Source: Nemophila menziesii | Taxonomy: Eukaryota > Streptophyta > Magnoliopsida > Boraginales > Hydrophyllaceae | DNA length: 64,000 nucleotides | Assembly (NCBI GenBank): GCA_029959085.1 | Contig: JARWIR010000024.1 | Span: forward strand, 13,256,296-13,320,295 | Direction of reading: 5' to 3' | Shown: positions 33,784-45,680 of the stretch, one piece after another | Layout of the letters: every line of letters starts with the position of its first letter | Numbering within the stretch: the first letter of the stretch is position 1 | Translations under genes and position numbers: made by a program | The notes under the pieces: generated by a model | The model's input: the letters and a program-made list of their open reading frames with translations, nothing else | What the model was told of the DNA's origin: nothing | The model's database searches: none

Positions 33784-35440
33784 TGGTGTCGCCTAAGGTG
33801 TGATAAAAATAAGATAAATATAAGCCAGAAAACAATGCACTTTCACCCTAGACAGGCATAGAACTGCAAGTATTACATGACGTATGCAAGTTTTAATGAT
33901 AAGTTAGATTCGTTCTTAGGGACTTAGTGTGTTATACGAATGAGCAGGAATATCGAGTAGACAATGATTAATTAAAAGACAGAAAATAAATAGGAATAAA
34001 TTCGAGATAATTAATTAAACTAAGGAAAATAAAAGACAATAAAATAAAGATAAGAAATATGAGATGAGAAGTATAGCTTAGGTTTTGCTAGTATGCACTA
34101 GTCCTTCTAATTCTTTCTATCAAATTTTAGTTAATAAGGGAGATAATTAGCTCTTAGATACTTAGTCAGGATTCTAAATTCCCATACCTTAGACCTTGAG
34201 AGCGACTAAAGGGGCTACGGTCACACCACTAGGCTGGTTCAAATAGGGTTATCCTGCGCTACTAGGTTCCTAAACAATCAATTCCAAACATGGTGATAGT
34301 GGTTATATTATACCCTAATGACTATCTAGCTAGAATTAGTGTTGTCAAGACCATATCGACACTAGATGTTATGTGGTGTTTCAACAATTCGACACCCAGC
34401 TAAGGTGATCATCTAACTACTATTAAGGTAATCCTAAACGTTGCGCATCACAAGGAAAACAGTCATTAAATCAAAACACATAAACATATATATAGGTAAG
34501 AAGCTAATATCAGATTATAACATATAATTTCCAAAGAAACTTAGATAGAAAGAAATAGAATTCATAGATTATACATGATGCAAATACAAGCTATGGGAAA
34601 ATTAGTTCATACCTTAAGGAAATAAAATAAAAGAAATAAAGAAAGACTTCATCTTGCTCTCTATAATAATTCTGATGATAATAAACCTAAATACTAATTA
34701 CTATGAGGCAAGGATGATTTACAAGTGATATAATGGTGTATTTATAGGTGTAGAGAAGCCCTAATTCGTTTTCTTGAAGGAGAAGGTAAGTAGTGGACTC
34801 CTAGCCCAACTCAATTCGTAACCCTAATTTTTGAAAAAAGGCGCATTTTTGTTTTGGTCCTAACATCTTCAATTCTTATCCGTTTGACGCGTATGAGTAG
34901 TCGAAATTCATCGTCTAACTTTGCTCTCGACTGTTCTTCCAAATTCCTCACCGATTTTGAGATATAAGCTGATTTGTGGTCGTGGGTGGTGAAATTCAAA
35001 TTTATGGCAGTTTTTCCTTTTCCATATTTTAGCTTTTCTTTCTTTATCTCCAATTTCCATACTTATCTTCTTTACTTATCTCTTAGTCTTTGACTTGGAC
35101 TCTAATTAATCTCCATAATTATCTTTATGGCTTTTTTTTTAAATACATGAGAGAGCCACTTTGGACTCAGAGTTAGTTTGACTCCAATGAGATTCGATCC
35201 CAGGACCTCTTGGTCTCTGCAGAGTAATCTAACCACTAGGCCAACTATCGATCTCATCTTTAAAGCTTCAAACTAAATAAATAACTAAACCCAACATGCT
35301 CTAAAAATAATAATTTACTAAATCAAGACTAGAAATAGGAAAGTGTAATAATTCTCAAGAAAATCGACTAGAAAGACTTCTAAATCACTAAAAATGATGT
35401 CTCATCTTAATATTAATTCATCACAAATGAGGAGACATCA
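33784..35440 (-). mobile_element. Solo LTR of the long-LTR family (copy 3)
   Basis: A 1657-bp LTR from TGGTGTCGCC to GGAGACATCA, with a perfect 5-bp duplication TAAAG (33779-33783 and 35441-35445). It is close in sequence to the copy at 55.28 kb (shared GCAAGTATTAC, GTTCGTTCT/CTTAGGGACTTA and CTTAGACCTTGAGAGCGACT). It contains a later SINE insertion at 35128-35255. It splits old retroelement DNA (gag remnant on the left, plant-transposon-domain remnant on the right). Confidence 0.9.
35128..35255 (-). mobile_element. tRNA-derived SINE inserted in the solo LTR
   Basis: Read on the minus strand, it has a tRNA-like head with an A-box-like TAGTGGTTAGATTACT and a B-box-like GGGATCGAATCTC. The tail is CTCTCATGTATTT and then a short poly-A. 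A 7-bp duplication ATCTTTA lies at 35121-35127 and 35256-35262. The sister LTR at 56.6 kb has the uninterrupted empty site (ATTATCTTTACAGCTTC), which confirms the insertion. Confidence 0.88.
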
Positions 35441-35559
35441 TAAAGTCCTCTACCAAATCCTTGTCTATCCTCCCGTGTCTCCACTCATGGGACCTAAAGG
35501 TAAATAAAAGCCTTCAATATCATCCTCATCCTCAAATACTTCTAAGGATTCAAAACAAC

Positions 35560-36450
35560 AAGAGAAAAATTAAAGATGTTAAATAAGAAGTAATAGAGTA
35601 TGAACCTATATATGAAGAAGAAGTAGAAGAAAAAGATTCCCTTGATGAAGGATCAACTAAAAGAAAAATTGTGAGAAAAAGCACCAAATGCCTTACTGAA
35701 AGATCTATTGCTCAACTACCTCTTAGTGTCAAGCTTTATTTGGTAAACATCCATCTACTCTCTATGAAAATTTTCAATGTCAATATCTCATTGAGTTTTT
35801 ATCACTTGAACATTTGATTTATTCCTCGCTAGTTAGTGAGTTTTACAAAAATGTTCAAACTTTTGATTTCAAAAATTGGTCATTCTCCACTAAGGTTTCA
35901 AAAAAAAAATTCTATCTCCATTAGTCCTCGTACTATTTTAAAAGCTTTTGGTTTTACCAATAATGAATTTGATAATTTTATTCTCAATGGTTGGCACAGT
36001 GAAAAATAACCAATTGATATTGTTTTAAAGAATAAAGTTGAAGTTTTTATGTCCTAAAAACTTATACAATAACATGTTCAACCATGTCACTCTAGTATTT
36101 TCACTACCGATATTCGTACCGTCTTTAAACTTTAAAATAAGGATGGAACAATTACATGATATGAAACCATTCTCTTGTATCATCTTTTCTCCAAAAAAAC
36201 CCATAAATTTTTGAAAAATCTTCGTTAAAAACATGACTCATAGGGCTCATTTTGATTCTACTCTTTTTTATAGAATTGCTCTTAGCCATCATCTCTGAAT
36301 CAAAGTTGAAAAAATTCCTTCCTTGCCTAACCATCACGGTTTTGGTGCTTCTTGGAAAGTTGATCTCAGTTACATCAAAACTATGAATATTTTTGTCTAA
36401 GATGATGAGTATATTGATCTAACACATTTTTTAAAACCTTACCAATAACA
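35560..36450 (+). pseudogene. Decayed Transposase_32/Athila-type ORF
   Basis: Broken frames on the plus strand give an acidic segment (EEEVEEKDSLDEGSTKRK). They also give the words LVSEFYKNVQTF and ISPRTILKAFGFTNNEFD, which follow the pattern of the 'putative plant transposon protein' domain (compare LVLEFYLGLF and VDEIKNHFKF in the ORF at 58.4-59.6 kb). Multiple stops and shifts are present. Function in the intact family is not known. Confidence 0.5.
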
Positions 36451-37113
36451 TTAGAGAAAGAGTACTGAATGACGTTGTTCCAAATATTGTTTCTACAATG
36501 CCTTATATCGACTCTTTTGACATTCCTCCTCGTACGATCATTACCTTATCTTCATTCTTCACGTCATAGTTTTTGTACTCCTCGTGTCAATTTATCTTCA
36601 ATATTTGACACAAAAGAAAACCTAGACCTAGTTGAAACGTCTCTCATGAAATCTATCAAAGGTGGATTCTTGGAAATCAAGGGATGAGCATCTCAATAGT
36701 GAAGTATTGTGTCTATGAACAATGTCTTCGAAAAGTTCAAGGAGTAGGGTTCTTGGTTCTGCTCACTACTAAAAAAATAGAGTATTCGTGTTCGCAATCT
36801 TGTTTAAAGACTTATTTACTTGACCCTTTAGTTGGTACTTTTCATTATGACATGTGTTTTGGTTGTGATAAATATACTCTACTTTTTAGGGTGTGTAGGT
36901 TGTTGCTTGTTGGGTGATTAAGTTTTTATGCAATATATCTTGTGCTCATGTCAATTCTTGGTATTTATGTTATTATATATTTCTTTTCACTAACCTTTGT
37001 GATGATAGATTGCCTTTTGAGGAAAGATTGAGTAGGCAAAGATTTAGTATGCATATGGTGAAAAGTTTCTATCCCTACTTTCCTATTTGTTGCATATCTT
37101 TGTTAAGTATTAA
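36451..37113. other. Old repeat-like sequence without a recognised gene
   Basis: Several short frames of 60-80 residues exist on the plus strand. None has a recognisable domain or a matching splice pattern. It probably continues the decayed element on the left. Confidence 0.3.
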
Positions 37114-37476
37114 CAGGGGCGGAGGCAGGATTTGTTGTTAGGGGGGCCAAGGGGGTTCGGGGACAGCGCCCCCGAAAAAAATTTTAAAACTTTTTTTACG
37201 GTAGGTCCATATATTATGTTAAAATTGCAAAAGAAGTCCTTATTTTGTACAAAATTACACTATATATCCCTATATTATGTAAAAATTGCAATATAAGCTT
37301 TTATATAAAATTTTTAAAATTATTTATCTTATAATATACAAAATAAAATTTATTTTGCTATTAAAAATTAAAATATCTATATGTACAATAATTACAAGTC
37401 TAACAAATAGATTTTAACAATTTGGTAGGCTAAAATAAGTATTTTAAAAATTAGGGGGGACCAAATATAATATATA
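37114..37476. mobile_element. hAT-like element or fragment
   Basis: It begins CAGGGGCGGAGGCAGGATTT, followed by G/C-rich GGGGGGCCAAGGGGG and an AT-rich body with CTATATTATG phrases, very like hAT element 1 at 10.1 kb. The right end is near GGGGGGACCAAAT but no clear inverted terminus or 8-bp duplication was found. A 23-bp direct repeat (AAAGATTGAGTAGGCAAAGA and so on) occurs on both sides, near 37023 and 37478. Confidence 0.4.
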
Positions 37477-37500
37477 TAAAGATTGAGTAGGCAAAGATTT

Positions 37501-37864
37501 GACCAAATAAGTATTCCTCCAGTTTAATATTAGTCCAAGGAAGGAACATTTGAGATGCACTCTTGAGTCTTCTATTCTATATTTTACAGAAGAAATCCAT
37601 ACTATTGTTAGAGGAAGAGCAACTAGGGAATCAGGAAGAGGCCTATTAATTCAAACATTAATATAGAAGAATGAAAGTAGGTGAGTAGGATTTATAGAAA
37701 GCATTAAAGTGGGGTGATGGTGATCATTGAGTAAAATTTTCAAAACTAAATGGACAATACAAATAATGTCATAACATTACATGATAAAAATAGAGTTAAA
37801 CTTGTAACTTAGATATTATATCTTGTGGAATGTAGTCCCTACAAAAGAAAAGAGAATAAAAAAA
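37501..37864. other. Spacer and 3' flank of the Kelch-like gene
   Basis: AT-rich. It should contain the 3' UTR of the minus-strand gene that ends at 37865. Confidence 0.35.
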
Positions 37865-39076
37865 TTAGTATGCAAGAAAGTGAAGTAAAAAGAGAAGTAA
37901 AGGAATAGAGATAACATACACAAGGAGAACAGCATAGAGTTCGTTGTTCGGATTCGGAATGAAAGATGAGAAACGTGATTCTATGTTGACACGAAAGGTG
38001 GCTTCAAGTGCATGGACACTACAGCTACAGTTACAGTTGCATGATCTTTTTATGTTTATGTTTTTGTTTTTTATAAGAGTAAATATACAGGCCTCAAGGA
38101 TGTCATGTTCACCACTGGATGACTTTGGACCCTTTACTCCCCAAAAGAAACAGAACTTGCCTGGCTCTATCATCACCAAATAGGTGAAGGCGTTTGAAGG
38201 AGGTAGACCAGTATCATCAGTAGATACCAAGGCTTGTAATAAATCAATTGTATGAAATGTATCCCCTTCCAAATCCATTATACACAAGGTATATAGCTGA
38301 TCATATCCTAAGAAGATGATCAACTCGCCCCAAACCATACGCGAAGAATTACCACTCCAGTAATACATATTTGATTTTATTTTTGTTTTCCACTCCCATT
38401 TTTTTTCTTCCACTTTATAGATGTAAAAAGAGTATTCAACAAAAGAAGAAGGAATTGACATACCAACAATGATATTTTTGCTTTTGTATACCCCTGCTAC
38501 AACATCATCAGTAGAATTTCTATCAAATCCATTAGGAGGATTGGAAATTAATTCCCAATCAAATCCATCACTTTTAAGAACCTCCATCAAATAAAAACTC
38601 TCTCTTGATTCTTCCTTAATTCTATTGCTCAATCCACCCACAACATACAACTCATCTCCTAAAATCACAGGTTGCGGATTATCTCTTGCCCGTCTCATAT
38701 TCGAAACTCTTACCCATCCTGACTCTGACTCCATTTTCGTCAAATCAAGCTTATTCACGATCTTGTTATTTTTAAACTCAATATACCCATACCTACTTCC
38801 TTTAGGGTTATAAATAGTGATTCCACCTAAGCGATATAAACAAGATTTAAAAACTATATAACTCCCTTTAAAGTAATTCATCTTCATCTTAGAAATCGGC
38901 TTAACAGTTTCTTCCAATTTGAACCCTATATCATCCAACTCTTTTTCATCTTCTCTCCACCTCTCTTCCTTATATCTTACTAAGATATCCCTCCATTTCG
39001 CCTCATCTGAAACATAGTAATCCACAAATCTATCATCCTCCTTCTGCATCGCACATATTATGCTTTTTTCGGGCAT
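37865..39076 (-). CDS. Kelch/galactose-oxidase-like beta-propeller protein
   Basis: An intact single-exon ORF of 403 residues on the minus strand. Kelch-like blades are suggested by CLYRLGGITIYNP, the aromatic pair in GWVRVSNM, ELYVVGGLSNRIKEE, FDWELISNPP, KKWEWKTKI, GELIIFLGYDQLYTL and FTYLVMIEPGKFCFFW. No F-box is visible at the N-terminus, which is charged and starts MPEKSIICAMQKEDD. A cysteine run (CNCNCSCS) lies near residue 345, and a hydrophobic C-terminal tail (about 380-403) looks like a membrane anchor. Plant relatives are mostly F-box/Kelch or stand-alone Kelch proteins of unknown substrate. The tail may change if an unseen intron removes it. Confidence 0.75.
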   Translation of the reverse strand: MPEKSIICAMQKEDDRFVDYYVSDEAKWRDILVRYKEERWREDEKELDDIGFKLEETVKPISKMKMNYFKGSYIVFKSCLYRLGGITIYNPKGSRYGYIEFKNNKIVNKLDLTKMESESGWVRVSNMRRARDNPQPVILGDELYVVGGLSNRIKEESRESFYLMEVLKSDGFDWELISNPPNGFDRNSTDDVVAGVYKSKNIIVGMSIPSSFVEYSFYIYKVEEKKWEWKTKIKSNMYYWSGNSSRMVWGELIIFLGYDQLYTLCIMDLEGDTFHTIDLLQALVSTDDTGLPPSNAFTYLVMIEPGKFCFFWGVKGPKSSSGEHDILEACIFTLIKNKNINIKRSCNCNCSCSVHALEATFRVNIESRFSSFIPNPNNELYAVLLVYVISIPLLLFLLHFLAY

Positions 39077-39623
39077 CTTCTATTCTAGGGTTAGGGTTTT
39101 GATGTTTGGGAGAAAAGGAGTCAGACACCTTTTCCTTATCTTTATTTTGGTTATAAGAATATTAGTAATATATACTCACAAAAGATAGAAATATCACAAA
39201 AAGAAAGGAGAAAAAACGTTTAATTTTATTACGTTTGGTTTTAGTATATATATATGCAAATGATCAGTGACCGAAGATAGGAATGAACGCTCTACTTCAA
39301 GATAATAAGTGAATCTAAGCAGTAAGTTGTATTTATTCTAGTTTTTTTTTATCAACTATTTATCTTAATTTTGTAGTATTTCTTTTTATATTTTTGTTTC
39401 TTTAGTAGTAATTTTTTTTTATATATATACGAGTTTTCATTTACCTAAATTATTTGCACTAAACATTATATTGTTTATTGCAGTTATCGATTTCTATTAA
39501 TTAAGAAGATTTGCTTTCTTCCCAAGATTTTAGAGAGATTTGATTTAATATTATTTTGACTTTCATAAGGCAAGTATTATATTGATTAATTTAAGATTAA
39601 GGGACATACTTACCACAAATAAA
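39077..39623. other. Promoter side of the Kelch-like gene
   Basis: AT-rich spacer between the gene start and the copia element. No further gene is seen. Confidence 0.4.
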
Positions 39624-39627
39624 GTCA

Positions 39628-40065
39628 GTTACTTAAGAAATTAAATAGTAAAGATTTTTAGACAAACCTCTTACGCAGCGGATTGATCTCTGAATTCCTA
39701 TTTTCTGAATTCTTGCTTTCTGATCGTGAATTTAATTACAAGAATTAAATTCTTTGTTTTCACCACCTAAGTGTCTGAGAATCTTGTTTAAGTGTAATGG
39801 AATAAGAGAAGGAATTTTTTTTTGCTGAAGAAATTGTGTGCTGTGAAGCTGTGTTGAAGATGGAGTAGGAGACTCCTATTTATAGAGTCCAGGAAGCGTT
39901 GGTTTATTAACTGATAATAAACCACCTTTCCATGATCTCCACCCCAAGCACTAAGAAAGTGGGTAAGTTCTTTCAGTTAAACCCAGGTAACTATCTTAGC
40001 ACGTTCATGTTAACCCATCATGGGTGACATGGAAATAAATCTATTAATTTATTTTATTTCTTTCA
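39628..40065 (-). repeat. 3' LTR of the copia element
   Basis: Pairs with 46584-47021. On the minus strand it starts TGAAAGAAATAAAAT. It has a TATA box (TATAAATAGG at 39875-39884). Confidence 0.95.
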
Positions 40066-40078
40066 TTCTCCCACTCGC
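40066..40078 (-). other. Polypurine tract of the copia element
   Basis: GCGAGTGGGAGAA on the minus strand, directly before the TG of the 3' LTR. It would prime plus-strand DNA synthesis. Confidence 0.85.
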
Positions 40079-41221
40079 ACATGATGGAGTTACCATCGTA
40101 CTATTAGGTACGTGCATCACAATGTCCTATACATAAAAAATTTCTCAAAATTCTCTCATATACACACTACTACAATAATTCATCATACTTGACAAATAGG
40201 TCGTGCGACCGACAAGCATACGAGCATATGTTACTATTAACTTGTTAGGGTACATAGTTGCTCAAATGAAATCTCATTCCTTATGTATCTTGTAGTACCC
40301 CAGACTAACAATATGTTGTATCATATTACAGTAACTCTGACCCCTTCAAATTTATATCACAACTTCTATGTGAAAAAGAGTTCACTGTCATTTCGTTTAT
40401 GTGTCTCACTATCATGTTATAGTCCGTATTGACTTACATGATCGGTTAACCTGCAAGCACACATTTGATACACAATTCTAGTCTTCCCTTCACACTTATA
40501 TCCTTTTATATTGATCAGGTTGCTTTCCCAAACATACCCCATTAGACCGAATCACTCATGATCATTGGTAATGTGTTCAAAGTAGCATACACCTAATCAA
40601 AATATCAAGATATAGTCAAAAGTAATAAGGGCACAAATCAAATGTATCACACAGTGAAGAATCAGGGATCAATTCTTCACTTCCTTTTGGTCGAAAGCAC
40701 ACGTGGTATGACACACGTGTTATGGTATTATTCATATATCTCAAACTGTATGTCACAATTTTACAAATACCATACAGATATATAATTAGACAAGCCTCGT
40801 TGCCTAAGATGAATTCTTCGATCAATCAACCCTTCTATGAAATCAATCAAGCAATTCATATCTGGCTTTTATAGACTAAGTAGATAGTGGGATTCTACTT
40901 CGATCATAATATAAGCTTAACATGGCTTATCCATGTTTATGATCTCATCTTAACACTTAGTTAAGGCGACTATCTTTAACTCAAGTTATCTTAAGGGTTC
41001 TTCACTGCTATGAGTTAGTCTCATCTTTGCGCACTTCTTATGCCAAAGGCGATTGCCCGTGTGACAGGGCCAATCTCAGTCTATAGGACATACATACTTA
41101 CAAAATCACACGCAATATATATAATACATATCAAACATGATATCATTAAAATAAACAGTTAAATAAACATACTAATGGAAATATATACATGAATGCACAT
41201 AAACTAGCAATAATTCATACA
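40079..41221 (-). other. Non-coding 3' internal region of the copia element
   Basis: About 1.15 kb between the RNase H stop and the polypurine tract. A 69-residue minus-strand frame (40616-40825) has no recognisable features. No envelope-like ORF with membrane segments was seen. Confidence 0.5.
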
Positions 41222-42349
41222 TTATATCTTGCTTAATCCTATAGATCTAACATGATCCATGAATACATCCCTTGGGATAGCTTTTGTGAATGGATCAGCA
41301 AGCATATTGCGTGTGGGTATATATTGCAAAGTAACATCCTTTTGTGCAATTATATCTCTAACGAAGTTATACTTTATATCAATGTGTTTGGTCTTGCTGT
41401 GATATTTTGGATCTTTCACATAAGCCATTGCAGCTTGACTATCACAGTATATTGTTATTGGACTCCCACTATCACCAGAGAATCCTAAATGTTCAAAGAA
41501 CCTTTTTAACCAAACAGCCTCCTGAACCGCAGCTGAGCAAGCTACAAACTCAGCTTCCATCGTTGACAAAGCTACACAGGTTTGTTTCTTGCTACTCCAT
41601 GAGATTGCGCAATTATTTAGCAAGAATACATAACCTGAAGTGGATTTACGCCCATCTATATCACCAGCCCAATCAGCGTCTGTATATCCCTCTAGGCGTA
41701 ATCTATCTCCTCGAAAGTATAAGGCATGATCTTTGGTGCCTTTTAGGTATCTCAATATCCTTTTCACAGCTTTCCAATGCTCTTGTCCCGGGTTCGATTG
41801 AAAACGACTAACTAAACCTACTGCATAACAAATGTCTGGTCTCGTACACATCATAACATACATAAGACTACCAATGGCACTAGAATATGGTACTGTTGAC
41901 ATTTTCTGTTTCTCTTCTGTAGTACTAGGACACATGTCGAGAGTTAAGTTTATTCCCTTTGCTACAGGAGTGTCAATGGCATTGCACGTAGTCATACCAA
42001 AGCGCTCAAGTACATTCATGATGTAAGGTTCTTGAGATAAAGATAATAGTCTTCTAGACCTATCTCTATAAATCTTAACACCAAGAATATAATTTGCTTC
42101 TCCCATATCTTTCATATCGAATTGAGAAGCTAGCCACTCCTTGTTAGCTTGAATAAACTCTTTATCATTCCCAGCTAATAGGATGTCATCCACATATAGA
42201 GATAAAATCATGAAATTTTTCTTGGAACGTTTAATACAAACACAGTGGTCTTCACTTATCATCTCAAATCCATTTGACGAGATGACTTCATGAAATCTCA
42301 AATTCCACTGTCTCGAGGCTTGCTTAAGACCATAGATTGATTTCAACAA
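41222..42349 (-). pseudogene. Copia pol, second part: reverse transcriptase fingers/palm end and RNase H
   Basis: A 375-residue open frame, shifted relative to the upstream part. It begins in LLKSIYGLKQASRQW, has the catalytic LYVDDILLAG box, then the SLMYVMMCTRPDICYAVG connection. The RNase H has LEGYTDADWAGD, STMEAEFVACS and IYCDSQAAM, with RNMLADPFTKAIP at the C-terminus. It belongs to the Ty1/copia polyprotein. The frameshift lies upstream near 42395-42410. Confidence 0.93.
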
Positions 42350-43104
42350 TCTACATACTTTATTCTCTTGATCTTTTGCAACGACCCCGAGAGCTGTTCC
42401 ATGAAAATTACCTCTTCTAAATCTCCATTTAGAAATGCAGTTTTAACATCCATTTGGTGCAACTCCAGATCGAGATGCGCCACAATAGCTAAAATAATAC
42501 GTATTGAGGTAAATCTAACAACAAGAGAAAAAGTTTCCTCAAAATCTATTCCTTCCCGTTGAGTATAGCGTTTCGCTACCAAGCGAGCTTTATACCTGTC
42601 AATGGAATTGTCAGGTTTCCTCTTTATTTTGAGAACCCATTTGTTCCCAATTGCTTTACGTCCTTTTGGGAGATCAACCAGTTCCCATACCTGGTTTTTC
42701 TTCATCGACTCCATTTCTTCTTCCATTGCTTTCCTCCATTCATTCTTAGCGGGACATGAGAGTGCTTCATTAACTGTTCGAGGTTCCTCTTCGTCTTGTG
42801 GAGTTATCATAAAGACTTCTCCTTCGATTTCAAATCGGCGACGAGGAACTAAACCTCTAGCACTTCTCTTAAGTTGAGAATCTTGAGAAATAGGATCACT
42901 AGATGATGCAATAGTTTCTTCCGTCTCAAGATTTAGAGGAGTGTCCGTCTCTATTTCTTGAGTATGTGTTACCTCATCAGGTGTCACATTTGTTTGTATA
43001 TCATCTTCCTGAATCTCATTTAATTCACATAAAATGGAATTTCTGTCAACCTCGCCTCTGCTAGGAAAATCATTCTCTAAGAATGTAACATCTCGTGACT
43101 CAAT
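42343..43104 (-). pseudogene. Copia pol, middle part: integrase tail and start of reverse transcriptase
   Basis: It is in the same frame as the upstream gag-integrase ORF but separated from it by a TAA codon (43105-43107). The text resumes immediately after the stop (IESRDVTFLENDF), so only one codon is affected. The reverse transcriptase begins with EEPRTVNEALSC, then WELVDLPKGRKAIGNKWVLK and the first catalytic aspartate in QMDVKTAFLNGDLEE. The frame is lost soon after EVIFMEQ and runs into a stop at 42343. Confidence 0.9.
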
Positions 43105-45270
43105 TTAAGTAAGACCCCCATCATTATGTTCACCAATAAACACATATCCTTTAGAGTGATCTGGGTATCTAATAAAGATACACTTCTTACCTCTTGGACC
43201 TAACTTCCCATACTTATGAGATAGATCATGAACATAGCCTGCCGACCCCCAAGGTCGCAAGTATGACAGATTAGGTTTCCTACCTGTCCATAGTTCATAA
43301 GGAGTTGATGGAATAGTCTTTGTGGGTACTCGGTTAAGTATATAACAGGCGGTTAACAAGGCATCTCCCCAATAAGATATTGGAAGATTTGCTTGTGCCA
43401 TCATAGACCTAACCATTTCTAGGAGTGTTCTATTCCTCCTTTCAGCCACACCATTCTGTTGTGGTGTTCTACGAATTGTAAGTTGCCTTACTATCCCTTT
43501 TTCATCACACAGTTCTTTAAACTGATCAGATAGATATTCACGTCCTCGATCGGTTCTTAGGGTTTTCACCTTCCTCTCTAACTGATTTTCCACTTCATTG
43601 ATAAATGTCATAAAACATTTCAATGCTTCGGATTTGTGAGAAATCAGGTAGACATAACCAAACCTAGTGAAATCATCTATAAAGGTGATGAAATAACGTT
43701 CCCCACGTCTAGTTTGAACACTCATTGGGCCACAGATGTCTGAATGAATTACTTGTAATGGGTACTCGACTTGTTTAGCCTTTCCAAATGGTTTCCGTTT
43801 TGCTTTACCTGCTAGACAATTTTCAAAAGTTGGCAAGTTGACTTTAGTCAACGAACCCAAAAGGTTCGCCTTAGCCAACAAATTCATACGGTCTTGACCA
43901 ATATGACCTAATCTAGCATGCCATACATTTTCTTCTACATTAGAATTACTAGAAGAAGAAGTATTAGTGGAAAAGCAACTGCTTAAATAATAACTATTAA
44001 ACGAGTTATCATCATCTAGTACAATTAAACCATGCGAAATAAAACCAGTTACATAATACCTAGCATCATAATAAATATCTACTTGTTTGTTATGAAAATG
44101 CAAATTAAAACCTAATCCTAGAAGAACAGTGACCGAGACTAAGTTCCGTCGAATATCAGGTGCGTAAAGTACATCATGCAGGTACAAGGTTTGACCACCT
44201 CGCAAGTTCAACTTGCAAGTGCCAACTCCTTTGACTTCAACCTTATTGTTGTCTCCTACATATATCCACCTTGATCCCTCTGGAATCCGACGGTACTCTA
44301 CATATGCCTCTCGGTCTTTGGCTACATGGTCTGTCGCTCCTGAGTCCACAGTCCACAAAGGATTAGAATCCGCAAGCAATACAGTACTGGTAACATAAGT
44401 AAAATTACAAGAAGTAAATGACATTGCTACCTTTCTGGGCTCGCTGCACTCGCGAGCGAAATGACCTATTTTCTCACAGTTAAAGCATTTCATCTTACTC
44501 TTGTCTTTCTTCTTACGGAAATGTTTTCCATTATTGTTACCACCCTTCTTGTTCTTCTTGGAAACATGCTCATTTCCGTGCTTCTTCCCATTGTTCTTGC
44601 GCTTATTGCCAGAAACTTTGTGGGAACTTGACTCAGCAACATAAGCCTGACCCTGAGGCTTAATTGCATCTAGACGTTCGTCTTCCAATGTCACATGACG
44701 AGCAGCATCATCAAAGGTTTTGATGTTGTCATTGTGAGTCAAGTTTATCTTCAAATGCTCCCAGTTATTTGGAAGAGATCGGATCACAGCTTGAACCTGT
44801 TGTTCATCAGTAAGGTTATGACCTGCATTCTTAAGTTCCCTAATCATGTTAGACATCTCTCGGAGATGTTGTTGCATGGTTTGATTAGTCTTCTTCTTGC
44901 AAGTGTCAAACTTAATGGTCAATTGACGCAACTTAGTCACAGTCGTACCCCCATACTTCTCCTTAAGAGCATTCCACATTTCGTGAGCAGTAAGGTATCG
45001 TTGACATTCATAGACAAGATCGTCATTCATGGAGCCTATCAAGATGCCTCTTGCAGTGGAATCTTTCTTTTTCCACTTCTCATAAGCCTCCATGTCCCTT
45101 CTGTTTTGAGCTGTGTTGCCTTCCTCAGGCTGAGCCATGACATTGTTAACAGCCTCAAGAACATCTTGCTCTTCTAGAATATAGTGTATCTTGAGCTTCC
45201 AAAGGTTATAGTTCTCACCATTCATCTTTTCTCCTTTGTTGAGATCAGCAATGATGGTTTTCGATGCCAT
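43105..45270 (-). pseudogene. Copia gag-protease-integrase (5' part of the polyprotein)
   Basis: Open from a likely start at the MASKTIIADLN methionine (45270); the frame is also open upstream to 45321. In order: Gag with a UBN2-type core (KLRQLTIKFDTCKKK, VQAVIRSLPNNWEH), a basic stretch and CCHC knuckle (CFNCEKIGHFAREC), aspartic protease (LWTVDSGATDHV), the gag-pre-integrase HHCC zinc region (WHARLGHIGQDRM; the first Cys of the CxxC pair appears replaced, FENCLAGK), and the integrase core with D (VIHSDICGP), D (LRTDRGREYL) and E (QQNGVAERRNRTLLEM). It ends at a TAA within the integrase C-terminal region. Fragmentation of pol predicts a non-autonomous copy. Confidence 0.93.
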
Positions 45271-45680
45271 TTTCTCTATAAAGTAAGAGATTTCCATTAA
45301 TATCATACATTTATTTAACAATTCTATGCTATTAATGCAAACAGAATGAATAAGAAAGATAACAAAATAAGTGATAAAGAAAGTTCACTATGTTCCCAAT
45401 CATGAACCACTATATTTTGTTTGTCTTAACCATTCAATCAATTTCATTAACTACAAAATTAAGTTCTTCAAGAACTCCCACTTACTCTAACATGAATAGA
45501 GCAAAAATGTATGAAAACTAAACAACTAATAACATAAAAGCAAATAATCTAGTTGAATTCATACATAAATGAAAAAGCATGTTTGGTAAACAAATAACCA
45601 AATAAAATCAAAGACTAACATTTGAAACGAACTACCAAAATAAACTACCTAGCAAAGAAACTCTAACTTATACATAACAA

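Noticed and set aside
35141..35255. Candidate tRNA gene on the minus strand
   Set aside because: A/B-box-like text is present but no cloverleaf; a tail, poly-A and target duplication show it is a SINE.
40616..40825. Possible envelope-like ORF in the 3' part of the copia element
   Set aside because: Only 69 residues, no signal peptide or membrane segment pattern, no homologue recognised.
44695..45177. 160-residue plus-strand frame across gag
   Set aside because: Antisense shadow of the gag coding sequence.
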